DNA of 64,000 nucleotides, taken from Puia sp. Lineage in GTDB: Bacteria > Bacteroidota > Bacteroidia > Chitinophagales > Chitinophagaceae. The translations under genes were made by a program, and so were the position numbers. Under the pieces are notes generated by a model. It was not told where the DNA came from and did no database searches. It saw only the letters and a list, made by a program, of their open reading frames with translations. The DNA lies in the NCBI GenBank assembly GCA_031292515.1, contig JARLGZ010000172.1, positions 186,001 through 250,000 of the forward strand, read 5' to 3'. Positions 17,380 through 26,168 of the stretch are shown piece after piece (the first letter of the stretch is position 1; every line of letters begins with the position of its first letter).

Positions 17380-18435
17380 ATGCAAACGATAAAAGGGCCA
17401 GCGATCTTCCTGGCGCAGTTCCTGGGAGACAAAGCTCCCTTCAATACCCTCGAAGGCATCTGTAAATGGGCCGCAAGCCTCGGTTATATCGGGGTCCAGA
17501 TCCCCACCTGGGACAACCGCTGCATCGACTTGCAGAAGGCCGCCGAAAGCAAGACCTATGCCGACGAACTCAAGGGGCTGGTGAACAGCTGCGGGCTGCA
17601 GATCACGGAATTGTCCACCCACCTGCAGGGTCAACTGGTAGCCGTACATCCCGCCTATGACGCACAATTCGACGGGTTCGCCCCGGCATCGGTCCATAAC
17701 AATCCCAAGGCCCGCCAGGAATGGGCCGTACAGCAATTGAAATACGCCGCAAAAGCCTCCCGCAACCTGGGCCTGAACGCCCACGGCACATTCAGTGGCG
17801 CCCTGCTCTGGCCGACGGTCTATCCCTGGCCGCAACGCCCGGCAGGCCTGGTCGATACCGGCTTTAAAGAACTGGCAAGCCGCTGGCTGCCGATCCTCAA
17901 CGAATTCGACGCAAACGGCGTCGACCTCTGCTACGAGATCCACCCGGGTGAGGACCTGCATGACGGCATCAGCTATGAGACCTTCCTGAAGCATACAGGC
18001 AACCATCCCCGCGCCTGCCTGCTCTATGATCCGTCCCATTTCGTATTGCAATGCCTCAACTACCTGGAATATATCGACAACTATCACGACCGTATCCGGA
18101 TGTTCCATGTCAAAGACGCGGAGTTCAACCCTACGGGTAAACAGGGCGTCTATGGCGGTTACCAGAGCTGGATCGATCGTGCCGGCCGCTTCCGCTCCCT
18201 GGGAGACGGACAGGTCGATTTCAAAGGCATCTTCAGCAAGCTGACCGCCTATGATTTCAAAGGCTGGGCGGTGCTGGAATGGGAGTGCTGTATCAAACAT
18301 CCCGAAGACGGGGCACGGGAAGGATCCGTCTTCATAAAGGACCATATCATCCGGGTGACCGAAAAAGCCTTTGACGATTTTGCCAACACCGGTTCGGACG
18401 AACATTTCAACCGGGCGATCCTGGGCCTCAAATAG
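17380..18435 (+). CDS. TIM-barrel sugar isomerase/epimerase, YcjR-like
   Basis: This 351-residue cytoplasmic protein belongs to the xylose-isomerase-like TIM-barrel group. Metal and catalytic regions are visible in order: HGTFSGALLWP, LCYEIHPGEDLHDG, LYDPSHFVLQ, MFHVKDAEFNPTG and VLEWECC. The long form with the HVKDAEF segment resembles YcjR, a 3-dehydro-guloside 4-epimerase. The spacing of 19 bp after the Gfo/Idh gene implies co-transcription. It probably epimerises or isomerises a 3-keto-sugar. The precise substrate is not known. Confidence 0.85.
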   Translation: MQTIKGPAIFLAQFLGDKAPFNTLEGICKWAASLGYIGVQIPTWDNRCIDLQKAAESKTYADELKGLVNSCGLQITELSTHLQGQLVAVHPAYDAQFDGFAPASVHNNPKARQEWAVQQLKYAAKASRNLGLNAHGTFSGALLWPTVYPWPQRPAGLVDTGFKELASRWLPILNEFDANGVDLCYEIHPGEDLHDGISYETFLKHTGNHPRACLLYDPSHFVLQCLNYLEYIDNYHDRIRMFHVKDAEFNPTGKQGVYGGYQSWIDRAGRFRSLGDGQVDFKGIFSKLTAYDFKGWAVLEWECCIKHPEDGAREGSVFIKDHIIRVTEKAFDDFANTGSDEHFNRAILGLK

Positions 18436-18639
18436 AAGCATATTTTTTGGGCCGGAAAGGGATTATTTCGGAACTTGGGGCTCCTTATCGAAAAAGTAAC
18501 GATCCTCGCCGCTGCGCCCGAACGGGTTTTCGGATATCAAAATCGGAAGAGAAATTCAAAATCAGATCACAAATTCAAGGAATACAAATACAAATTCAAA
18601 ATCAGAATACAACATAAAAAAATCAAAACCGAAATACGT
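18436..18639. repeat. 204-bp spacer with aaattcaaaatcag repeats
   Basis: No gene is supported here. The right half (18550-18612) holds three degenerate copies of aaattcaaaatcagat spaced 19-21 bp, followed by an A-rich leader before the cytochrome start codon. An in-frame extension of the cytochrome gene runs through it but encodes low-complexity Lys-rich sequence ahead of a normal signal peptide. Confidence 0.5.
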
Positions 18640-19050
18640 ATGAACCTGAGCAAATCGTTAGTAGTCATTTTCAGTTGCAGCTTATTTGCAGCCTGTGGCA
18701 ATTCAGGCGACACCAAAACCTCCACCACTCCGGCACCCGATACCACGGCTTCCGCAAAACCAGCTACCGTCGCGGCTGCACCCTCCAAAGGGCTTGAGCT
18801 GATAGGCGGAAGTGATTGCACGACCTGCCACCGTTTACAGCAGTCCGGATCGGGACCCGCTATCGGACCCGCTTATAGCGAAGTCGCCAGGAAATATAGC
18901 CCCGCCGCCGACACCACGATCGCGAGGCTGGTAAAAAAGATCGAAACCGGCGGCAGCGGCGTATGGGGAACGATCCCGATGACCCCGCATCCCGCTTTAA
19001 AAGAAGCCGATATCAAGGAAATGCTGACTTATATCATGTCTTTGAAATAG
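18640..19050 (+). CDS. Lipoprotein cytochrome c (class I)
   Basis: This 136-residue protein has a lipoprotein signal ending LFAAC, then an Ala/Thr/Pro-rich linker. The haem site is CTTCH (about residue 67) and the sixth ligand is the Met in IPMTPHPAL near residue 114. It is a small periplasmic electron carrier anchored by lipid. In this cluster it is the likely electron acceptor for the GMC dehydrogenases, as cytochromes are in bacterial glucose 3-dehydrogenase systems. The ATG at 18640 is chosen because it gives a clean signal peptide. Confidence 0.9.
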   Translation: MNLSKSLVVIFSCSLFAACGNSGDTKTSTTPAPDTTASAKPATVAAAPSKGLELIGGSDCTTCHRLQQSGSGPAIGPAYSEVARKYSPAADTTIARLVKKIETGGSGVWGTIPMTPHPALKEADIKEMLTYIMSLK

Positions 19051-19110
19051 AGCGTGATACTCTTCTGCATTGTATGCATTATAGATTCCTTATTTAATAA
19101 AATAACCAGG

Positions 19111-19809
19111 ATGAAACTTCTCTATTTCGCATTTCCCGTCCTCCTGCTCGGAACACAGAGCCAGGCGCAGACGACCAACACGCTCACCCCGGCCGAGCAG
19201 CAGGCTGGATGGAAGCTCTTATTCGACGGAACCACGCTCAATGGGTGGCACAGCTACAATCATTCGGCTACAGCCCGCTGGAACGTTCAGAACGGTACGA
19301 TCCACCTCGACAAAAGCAAGAGCGGCCAGTGCGACATCACAACCGACCAGGCCTATGGGGATTTCGACCTCAAACTGGAATGGAAGATATCAAAGAACGG
19401 CAACAGCGGCATCATCTTCGACGTAGTCGAAGCGCCCAAATACCAGGACCCGTATAATACCGGCCCCGAAATGCAGGTATTGGACAATGCGGGCCATCCC
19501 GATGGGAAAATATTCAAACACCGCGCGGGCAATCTTTATGACCTGATCCCCTCGATCAAAGAATCGGTGAAACCTGCCGGCGAGTGGAACCAGGCCGAAA
19601 TCATCGTAAAAGGCGGCCAGTTGACTACGATCCTCAACGGAGTGGTACAGGTGAAGACGACGATGTGGGATGCGAACTGGGTAAAGATGATCGCCGGGAG
19701 CAAGTTCAGGCAATGGCCCGATTTCGGCACCTTCAAAACCGGCAAGATAGACCTGCAGGACCATACCGACGAAGTATGGTACAGGAATATAAAAATTAAA
19801 CAGCTCTAG
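19111..19809 (+). CDS. DUF1080 (3-keto-disaccharide hydrolase-like) secreted protein
   Basis: This 232-residue protein has a signal peptide ending QSQAQ. The concanavalin-like DUF1080 fold shows GWKLLFDGTTLNGWHSYN, GDFDLKLEWKISKNGNSGI, YNTGPEMQVLDNAGH and WNQAEIIVKGGQL. Members of this family cleave 3-keto-glycosides in characterised Bacteroides loci. Its position after a cytochrome and before ThuA fits cleavage of the 3-keto product in the periplasm. An intrinsic terminator follows closely. Confidence 0.92.
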   Translation: MKLLYFAFPVLLLGTQSQAQTTNTLTPAEQQAGWKLLFDGTTLNGWHSYNHSATARWNVQNGTIHLDKSKSGQCDITTDQAYGDFDLKLEWKISKNGNSGIIFDVVEAPKYQDPYNTGPEMQVLDNAGHPDGKIFKHRAGNLYDLIPSIKESVKPAGEWNQAEIIVKGGQLTTILNGVVQVKTTMWDANWVKMIAGSKFRQWPDFGTFKTGKIDLQDHTDEVWYRNIKIKQL

Positions 19810-19820
19810 CACTGGTTAAT

Positions 19821-19842
19821 AAACGGTTTAAGCCGTTTTTAT
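19821..19842 (+). terminator. Short intrinsic terminator-like hairpin
   Basis: aaacgg and ccgttt pair around a six-base loop and are followed by tttt, 12 bp after the DUF1080 stop. It could partly uncouple the ThuA gene from the operon. Confidence 0.55.
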
Positions 19843-19892
19843 ACCAGGACGGCGCAATACAATACCGGGACGGCACAATACCGGGACGGCAT
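19841..19892. repeat. Three copies of ataccgggacggca
   Basis: Copies start at 19841, 19862 and 19878 in the spacer between the DUF1080 and ThuA genes. Spacing is 21 then 16 bp, so the copies share a core but differ in length. Confidence 0.6.
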
Positions 19893-19961
19893 ACAATATA
19901 GCCTGCAGGGACCGCTCATAAAGCACGCCTATAACGATTAAAGTCATATAAAAAATCAACG

Positions 19962-20771
19962 ATGAACAGATCCTTAAACAGATCCATGAAGACCAGAGAC
20001 GCAGTAGGCGCTGCAAGCCTGTCGTTGTGTCTGCTGGTGTGCCTGGCATGCCTCTCCTTCATGAGCCCGTCCTCAAGACCGGTAGTCGGCGCGGAGCCCG
20101 GCAATCTGCTGGTGGCCAAACCAAAAGTGCTGATTTTCTCCAAGACCAATGGCTTTCGCCATTCCTGTATCCCCGCGGGCATCGCGGCGATTAAAAAACT
20201 CGGAGAAGAGAACGGCTTCGACGTAGATGCCACGGAAGACTCCACCCGGTTCCGGAAAAAGATCCTGAAACAATACGCCGCGCTCATCTTCCTCTGTCCA
20301 ACCGGTAAGGTATTCGGCCCCGAAGAAGAGAAGGCCCTGCAGGAATACATTCATCACGGCGGCGGCTTCGTGGGCATCCACGCCGCTACGGACTGCGAAT
20401 ACAACTGGCAGTGGTACGGTGACCTCGTCGGCGGGTATTTCAAATCGCATCCCAAACAGCAGAAGGCCAGCATCATCGTCGTCGACAAAGACAACGCCGC
20501 TACCAAAGGCCTGCCGGCTGTCTGGGAACGCTTCGACGAATGGTATAATTTCAAATACCTCAACCCCAGCGTTCACGTCCTGCTGAAGATCGACGAAAGC
20601 TCCTACCAGGGCGGTGAAATGAACGGCAACCACCCGATGTCCTGGTATCATGACTACGAGGGCGGCAGGGCTTTCTACACCGAACTCGGCCACACCGATG
20701 AATCCTATGCAGACCCGCTCTACCTGGGACACCTGCTCGGAGGCATCCAGTATGCCATCGGGAAAAAATGA
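19962..20771 (+). CDS. ThuA-domain protein, secreted
   Basis: This 269-residue protein has an N-terminal hydrophobic signal (about residues 17-40) and then a ThuA fold: KVLIFSKTNGFRHSCIP, ALIFLCPTGKVFGPEEE, HHGGGFVGIHAATD, MSWYHDYEGGRAFYTELGHT and HLLGGIQYAIG. ThuA proteins are found with 3-keto-trehalose and other 3-keto-sugar genes, and the fold is related to class I glutamine amidotransferases. The signal suggests a periplasmic or envelope location. A second ATG at 19986 is an equally possible start. Confidence 0.9.
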   Translation: MNRSLNRSMKTRDAVGAASLSLCLLVCLACLSFMSPSSRPVVGAEPGNLLVAKPKVLIFSKTNGFRHSCIPAGIAAIKKLGEENGFDVDATEDSTRFRKKILKQYAALIFLCPTGKVFGPEEEKALQEYIHHGGGFVGIHAATDCEYNWQWYGDLVGGYFKSHPKQQKASIIVVDKDNAATKGLPAVWERFDEWYNFKYLNPSVHVLLKIDESSYQGGEMNGNHPMSWYHDYEGGRAFYTELGHTDESYADPLYLGHLLGGIQYAIGKK

Positions 20772-20800
20772 GATCCGCAATTATGGTTTCCCTCACACAT

Positions 20801-20835
20801 AGCAAGCCTCCGCGATAGCGGGGGTTTTTGCTTTC
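20801..20835. terminator. Bidirectional intrinsic terminator
   Basis: agcaagcctccgc and gcgggggtttttgct form a long stem around gata. The T-run on the plus strand and matching A-run on the other side suit both convergent genes (ThuA and GNAT). Confidence 0.8.
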
Positions 20836-20865
20836 AACTAACCGATGTTGCATCCCGTGCGGGAT

Positions 20866-21330
20866 TTAGTTGATTTCTTTTCTGATCTCTTTCTCGAAAC
20901 AGACACTGTTTTCGACGCCCTCATATTTCCCGAAGTTGGGTATCAGCCGGTAACCGCTGCGCTCATAAAGGGCGATGGCCACAGGCTGTCGCTTGCCGGT
21001 CTCCAGTATGCATTTCGAATAGGACATCTCAGCAGCCCACTTCTCCAACCCGGCCAGAACCCGCGCAGCGATGCCCTTCCCCCTGCTTTCCGGCGCCGTG
21101 TACATTCGTTTGACCTCCATCGCCCGGGGTTCATATTCCCGGATGGCGCCGCAGCCGACGGGTCGCCCGTCCTCATAGGCTACGATCGCGTGCCGGATCT
21201 TGTCGATCTTATTGAGTTGGGCATAGAAGGCATGTTCATTTCCGTCGACCTCCGCCAGGTAGGCGTCGAGATGCCTTACCAATTCTATAAAGTCGGAATC
21301 TTCCGAGTCGGTTCTTTTTAAACTCACCAT
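20866..21330 (-). CDS. GNAT-family N-acetyltransferase
   Basis: This 154-residue protein has the GNAT acetyl-CoA site VKRMYTAPESRGKGIAARVL (Q/RxxGxG/A-type loop) at about residues 74-93, preceded by the strand PVGCGAIREYEPRAMEVK. FYAQLNKIDKIRHAIVAYE is typical of the PanZ-like/short GNAT group. It transfers an acetyl group to an unknown small molecule or protein. It stands alone, convergent to the sugar cluster. Confidence 0.9.
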   Translation of the reverse strand: MVSLKRTDSEDSDFIELVRHLDAYLAEVDGNEHAFYAQLNKIDKIRHAIVAYEDGRPVGCGAIREYEPRAMEVKRMYTAPESRGKGIAARVLAGLEKWAAEMSYSKCILETGKRQPVAIALYERSGYRLIPNFGKYEGVENSVCFEKEIRKEIN

Positions 21331-21395
21331 TTTTTTAGGTCTTTTGGCAGCGTCCTCGTTTCCAGTCGTCAGGCAGGAACTGCTTCAAACCAAAA

Positions 21396-21697
21396 TTAAT
21401 GATCTCCCACCCGATCAAAAAATTCCTTTTGGAACTTCAGCGTCTGGGCATCCGCTTTTACGTCCTCAACACACCCGCTATCGACCCGATCAGCCATTCT
21501 ACGGTGGTCTCCCCCAGTTTCCGGGTTGCCTTCGCCCCATCTCCGTCATAGTGATTCGGATGGTCGGCATACCACCAGATGGGGGTATATATATTTTTTA
21601 AAGCCAGCCGGTGTTGCGGGAGCCCGGATTCATTGTTGTTTGAGCCGGCGTCTGAGCCTGCAAGAAAGCCGCCACCCCTGTGAATAGGTACAAAAGG
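21396..21697 (-). pseudogene. Creatininase-family gene remnant (C-terminal part, frameshifted)
   Basis: Reading leftward, the frame gives IYTPIWWYADHPNHYDGDG, then ATRKLGETTVEWLIGSIAGVL, a typical creatininase-family C-terminus. It then hits a stop. Restoring one base between 21460 and 21461 continues it as KADAQTLKFQKEFFDRVGDH and a proper stop at 21396-21398. So the fragment has lost one nucleotide, and the N-terminal two-thirds of the enzyme, including its metal-binding residues, are absent. Upstream of about 21700 nothing matches. It cannot encode an active amidohydrolase. Confidence 0.75.
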
Positions 21698-21779
21698 AAG
21701 ATTCGCTTAAGTGTTTCTGAAGTCCTGGGCATTTCTGATGGGTTGCTACTCATCCTATCATTATTTTGTCAATTACATC

Positions 21780-21890
21780 GTCAACTGTATTCTCAATTAC
21801 ATTCCTGTGCTCTACTGGATTTCTGTATTCTCAATTACATTACTGTTCTCAACTGCATTCCTGTTCTTAATTGCATTCCTGATTATATTG
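21780..21890. repeat. Degenerate 18-20-bp array after the TonB-type receptor
   Basis: On the minus strand, acaggaatgtaattgaga and variants recur about five times every 18-20 bp, starting about 25 bp beyond the receptor's stop codon. Each unit has tga or tag near its end. Confidence 0.65.
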
Positions 21891-21915
21891 CCGGCGATGC
21901 ATTTCTCCATCAAAA

Positions 21916-24459
21916 TCACTGTCTCACCCTCTCCTTCTCTTCCTCCGAACCGGAAGCCTGCTTCCGCTGGCTCTTCAGCAGTCCCGAACCGAAAGACCGC
22001 GTGTATGTGATTTTGAAAATAGGAGACCTCGTGGATTCGGTGTTGTAGATAAAATGGTTATCCGTCGCAAATGCCTCTCTGGTCAGTTGCCCATGATATC
22101 CGTTGATGCTTATCGTCCTGAACAAATCCGCCACCGACAATTGAAGAGTCCCCTCATTATTCTTCAGTTCTTTTTTTACGCCGGCATTGATCGTTCCGAC
22201 CCCATCGATCTTTGTCGTTCCATTGTAAGTCCCCGAATTATACCAACCCGATAGCTCCACTGAGAAAAGTCCCGGCAGCTTGAACGTCTCGCTGAAATTC
22301 GAGGAATAGGCGAAATAGGTCTTCTCCACGGGCAAGGCCGTATAGTCTTCCCTGAACTTCCTCCATCCTCCGACAAAACCATAGTTCATCGTCCACCAAT
22401 CCGCGACCTTAAAAGGCAGGTTGGTCTGAAAATTCAGGTTGTCCTGGTAGGCCAGGTTCTGCGGCAGGATATACAATACATTCCCGGCAGGGTTTTCGCC
22501 CAGTTGGTAACGGGTGATCGGGTAGTCGTCCCGGCTGAGCATGACCGAAAACGAATAACCCCGGTATGTATAGCCCAGCTTGAGGTTGTTGGTGATCGTG
22601 GGTCGAAGAAAGGGGTTTCCCGTATAGGCCGCAATGGGCCCGCTATACCCTATATAAGAGGCCAGATCGTTATAGGAAGGCCTGCTGATCCTTTTGGAAT
22701 AGGTCAACTGAAGATCCGATCTGTCCGCCAGCTTCCGGGAAAGGGTTACCGATGGGAACAAGACCCCCAATCTCCTGTCGACGGTGACGGCGCCCGTCGT
22801 CGGATCCTCCATCTTCGTATGGGAATATTCATACCGGGCGCCGGCCGTCAGGCTGGTCAGGGGATCCAGTTGGGCATTCATGGAAGCATAGGCGGCGCCG
22901 ATCCCTTCCTTCATGGCAATATTATTGGATGTCCCGGACCTACCCGTCCAGTCCCCGTCGACAAGGCTCTCGATACCGGAACCGCTCTTATCCCATGTAT
23001 AGGTGCCCTTGACGCCCGTCTCCAGCTTCAGCTTCCGCGATAGCTGCTTACTATAGTCCATCTTTAGGACGCCCACCTGGATGGCCGTGGAGGCATAGCC
23101 CCGCTGGCGGGGCGAAAACAGCGTGTCGTTATTGGTACCCGCGGGGTCTCCTTTCCCGTCCCGGAAAGAACTCTGCACCTCGTTGGGTCGATCGTTGTTA
23201 AAATAGAGCCAGTCCAGGTTGATATTGATCTGTTCCCCCTGCCGGATCTTTTTTTCAAGGTACATCGAGGAGGACAGGTTCCTCCAACGGTTTATACCCG
23301 ATATAAACCCGTTGAATAATAATAGCGAATCCGGCAAGACATTGAAGATCTGTCGATCAGCACTGACGGAAGACGAATGAATATTGTTGTAGTTGATATT
23401 GCCGCCGATGGTAGTCTTCGGGCTGAGCGTTGCATCCAGGCCGATGCTGAGATTGTGATTATTCTGCACCTGGCGGGTAGTGTCCCAGGTCAAATTATCC
23501 AGCAGTCCGCCCAGGGGTGGAAAATTCTCACTGCCCTTCACAAACAGGTCGCTGTAAGTCCGGTCATGGAAGAAAGTGTAAGAGCCGTATACATTGACCT
23601 TGCCGGTATTGTGCGCAAGGTTGACGCTGGCCGTGCCCTTCTCTCCCCATCCATACCCTCCGGTTAAAGACAGCGAACCGCTCGTCCCGATCTTTTTGTT
23701 CTTCTTCAGCACGATATTAATGATGCCTCCATTCCCTTCCGCATCATAGCCGGCAGGTGGCGTCGTCAGCAACTCTATCTTCCCGATATCGTCCGCACTC
23801 ATGCCACCCAAAAGGATCACCAACTGATCCATCGGCATCCGCATAAGCTTACCGTTTATCATGACCGTCACCCCATCCTTGCCATTCAAAGCGATCGCAT
23901 TATTCTGATGATCGACGACCACACCCGGCGACCTCTCCAATACCTCCAGTGCCGAACTGCCTTTCGTAAGCACACTGCTCTCGACGTTGACCACCATGCC
24001 ACCCGTCTGCTGCTGATACAATGGTTTTTGTGCCCTGACCACGACTTCGGCCATCTGCCTATCGTCTTCTTTTACGATATGGGTGCCCAGGTTGCTGACG
24101 GGCTGACCAGCCGTCTGCTGATTAGCAGGCAGTTCGAATACAGGTCCCTCCCAGCCCTGGTATCCCACGGCGCTGAATCGCAGGAGATACTTTCCGGCAG
24201 CGATATGGTCAAATTGGAATGAGCCTTTTTCGTCCGTCACCGCAGCCTTTACCAGCGAACTATCGAAGGCCTTCAACAGCAAGACATTGGCAAAAGGAAT
24301 GGCAGCGCCGCCGGCTGTCGTGAATAGCCCGGTAAGGCCTGTGCCGCCTGCACTCACTGCGGCCGGGTTATTTCCACCGGAACGAACACTCTCCGTCGCC
24401 TGCCCGAAAGAATGCTGAAAAAAGAGTAGCAACGAAAAAACGCCCGATAAGAGTCTCAT
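21916..24459 (-). CDS. TonB-dependent-receptor-like outer-membrane barrel protein
   Basis: This 847-residue protein has a signal peptide ending HSFGQ. A carboxypeptidase-regulatory-like domain follows (FANVLLLKAFDSSLV, GSFQFDHIAAGKYLLRFSAVG), then a plug domain (LEVLERSPGVVVDHQNNAIA, IELLTTPPAGYDAEGNGGII). The rest is a large OMP_b-brl_3 beta-barrel with YSKRISRPSYNDL and FLRPTITNNLKLGYTYRGY. There is no SusD neighbour, so it is not a standard SusCD pair. It may import or secrete something linked to the upstream enzymes. The ATG at 24459 is chosen for its signal peptide; a further in-frame start lies at 24516. Confidence 0.9.
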   Translation of the reverse strand: MRLLSGVFSLLLFFQHSFGQATESVRSGGNNPAAVSAGGTGLTGLFTTAGGAAIPFANVLLLKAFDSSLVKAAVTDEKGSFQFDHIAAGKYLLRFSAVGYQGWEGPVFELPANQQTAGQPVSNLGTHIVKEDDRQMAEVVVRAQKPLYQQQTGGMVVNVESSVLTKGSSALEVLERSPGVVVDHQNNAIALNGKDGVTVMINGKLMRMPMDQLVILLGGMSADDIGKIELLTTPPAGYDAEGNGGIINIVLKKNKKIGTSGSLSLTGGYGWGEKGTASVNLAHNTGKVNVYGSYTFFHDRTYSDLFVKGSENFPPLGGLLDNLTWDTTRQVQNNHNLSIGLDATLSPKTTIGGNINYNNIHSSSVSADRQIFNVLPDSLLLFNGFISGINRWRNLSSSMYLEKKIRQGEQININLDWLYFNNDRPNEVQSSFRDGKGDPAGTNNDTLFSPRQRGYASTAIQVGVLKMDYSKQLSRKLKLETGVKGTYTWDKSGSGIESLVDGDWTGRSGTSNNIAMKEGIGAAYASMNAQLDPLTSLTAGARYEYSHTKMEDPTTGAVTVDRRLGVLFPSVTLSRKLADRSDLQLTYSKRISRPSYNDLASYIGYSGPIAAYTGNPFLRPTITNNLKLGYTYRGYSFSVMLSRDDYPITRYQLGENPAGNVLYILPQNLAYQDNLNFQTNLPFKVADWWTMNYGFVGGWRKFREDYTALPVEKTYFAYSSNFSETFKLPGLFSVELSGWYNSGTYNGTTKIDGVGTINAGVKKELKNNEGTLQLSVADLFRTISINGYHGQLTREAFATDNHFIYNTESTRSPIFKITYTRSFGSGLLKSQRKQASGSEEEKERVRQ

Positions 24460-24572
24460 ACTTTTTTTATTGATAGCTGTGATACGTGTTCGGGAACAAA
24501 GAAACACAGCTCTCAAAAATTAAAAAAAGCACAGTGACCACCGGTGGGTACTAATTGACGAAATGCAGAAAT

Positions 24573-26168
24573 CTAAAAATTGCTCACAAACGCGATCCGC
24601 TTGCCGTCCGGCGACCAGGAAGGAGCATTCAGCGTGCCTTGTCCGCCATATAGATAAGCGATCACCCGGGGCCCACCGGCCGCCGTGAGCGGCATCAGCC
24701 GGAGCATGACGTCCTTGTACAGGGGATGACCATCCGGGTCGATATCCGGCATAAAGGAAATGAAGACCACCCATTTGCCATCGGGAGAAATATGCGGGAA
24801 CCAGTTATGATATTGATCGAAGGTCAGCTGCTCCCTGCCGGACCCGTCAGGCTTCATCCGCCAGATCTGCATGGTCCCGCTGACATTCGCATTGTAGTAT
24901 ATGTATTTCCCGTCGGGAGCATATTCCGGGCCATCCACATGACCGCTCGTATTGGAAGTGAGCGCCGTCTCCCTCCCATCTTTCAGGGAGACTTTGTATA
25001 AGTTGTAGATCTTGCTGCCGTTGCGCTGTGCCACGATCGCGACCTCCCTTCCATTGGGATTCCATCCATGAAGATAAGACGGCGTACTCTCCGTGATCAG
25101 CCTCGGCTCGCCGCCGGTCAGCGGCAATACATATACGGTCGAACCTCCGCCGGGTAGGCCTTCACGACGGCTGCTGATAGCCAGCATCTTCCCATCAAAA
25201 GAGATCGCATGGTCGTTGTTGTTTCCGGTGACGGACCCCGTGTTCAATCTCTCCGGCGCCCCGCCTTCTATCGGGATCGTATACAAAGATCCGCCTTCAT
25301 TGAACAGAAGCTTTTTTCCATCGGGCATCCAGTTCGGCGCCTCAAAACGTCCCGTCGACTCATGGATCACCTGGCGGCTGCCATCGGCGATATCCAGGAT
25401 TTCCAGCCTGCTGCCTAATACATCCCGTACAGGTGGGATCACCGCATGCGGATTCGAAGTGTACTCATGTATCACCGGCTTGTCGATACGAACATTCCAC
25501 ACGTTGGCGGTAGCCACCGAATTCGAGTCATGCGAGCAGATATAAAGCCCTACCCACACATCCCCCTCAAGGGCATCCGTCTCACAGGAGCCTACGGTCT
25601 GCAAAGGCTCTCCCGGGTGCGCAATCTTCATGGTGATCTTCTTCCCGATCCGCTCCAATTGCATCGTCTGTCCCCCTCTCTTTGCGGAGAACCTTTCTTC
25701 CTCGGGATCACGCATGAACATGCCTTTATAAGGCCTCCACTGCAGGACGACGAGCCCGTCGATATGCGCACAGGCATTTGCGCTGGCGGCTCCTTCATCC
25801 AGCGACTCCCTGATCATCCAGCCGATCTTCCGGTGTCCCACGGCGCCCCCCGTATCCCCGGTGAAAGCAAAGTCCGCCGTCAGGATGAAATCACCCTTCA
25901 TCTTCTTATAGACAAAATGGAATTCATCACGGTTGAACCAGATATTGGAGCCCGCCCCCGTCAGGCTATAGTGCTGGCTGGCGGCATCGTAGTTCGCGGA
26001 TCCGGCCAGTTTCGGGTTGCCGATGTCCGCATGGCCGTCAAAGATGCCGATAGGGTTTTGTGCAGAGACCCTTTGGCCAAAGACCCCTTGTGTAAAAACC
26101 CCACCGAAAGTGAGCAGCAAAAAAAAGGAAATGACCATTCTCATATGACTCGTTTTATTAAATTTCAT
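24573..26168 (-). CDS. Secreted PD40/TolB-type propeller protein (copy 1)
   Basis: This 531-residue protein has a signal peptide (about residues 1-32). Residues about 38-230 form a lectin-like sandwich (PIGIFDGHADIG, FHFVYKKMKGDFILTADFAF, VGHRKIGWMIRESLDEGAAS). Residues 250-531 are a TolB-like propeller with repeated PNWMPDGKKLLFN-, WNPNGREVAIV-, YAPDGKYIYYN- and WSPDGKRIAFVSNF-type blades. It is probably a periplasmic or surface binding protein. It is a paralog of the gene at 31193, and both lie in the same leftward carbohydrate block. Confidence 0.85.
   Translation of the reverse strand: MKFNKTSHMRMVISFFLLLTFGGVFTQGVFGQRVSAQNPIGIFDGHADIGNPKLAGSANYDAASQHYSLTGAGSNIWFNRDEFHFVYKKMKGDFILTADFAFTGDTGGAVGHRKIGWMIRESLDEGAASANACAHIDGLVVLQWRPYKGMFMRDPEEERFSAKRGGQTMQLERIGKKITMKIAHPGEPLQTVGSCETDALEGDVWVGLYICSHDSNSVATANVWNVRIDKPVIHEYTSNPHAVIPPVRDVLGSRLEILDIADGSRQVIHESTGRFEAPNWMPDGKKLLFNEGGSLYTIPIEGGAPERLNTGSVTGNNNDHAISFDGKMLAISSRREGLPGGGSTVYVLPLTGGEPRLITESTPSYLHGWNPNGREVAIVAQRNGSKIYNLYKVSLKDGRETALTSNTSGHVDGPEYAPDGKYIYYNANVSGTMQIWRMKPDGSGREQLTFDQYHNWFPHISPDGKWVVFISFMPDIDPDGHPLYKDVMLRLMPLTAAGGPRVIAYLYGGQGTLNAPSWSPDGKRIAFVSNF

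Larger units (their letters stand above)
21331..21915. other. 585-bp gene-poor region with a dead gene and a repeat array
   Basis: No intact gene lies here. It contains a creatininase remnant (21396-21697, minus strand) and a degenerate 18-20-bp repeat array (about 21780-21890). The rest is AT-rich and unrecognised. Confidence 0.7.

Noticed and set aside
18475-18639. N-terminal extension of the cytochrome c gene
   Set aside because: The extra 55 codons are Lys/Asn-rich low-complexity sequence from the spacer repeats and would precede a normal lipoprotein signal peptide.
21916-24459. A SusC/SusD polysaccharide-utilisation pair
   Set aside because: The barrel protein is present but no SusD-like lipoprotein gene is adjacent, and the receptor resembles the OMP_b-brl_3 type rather than SusC.
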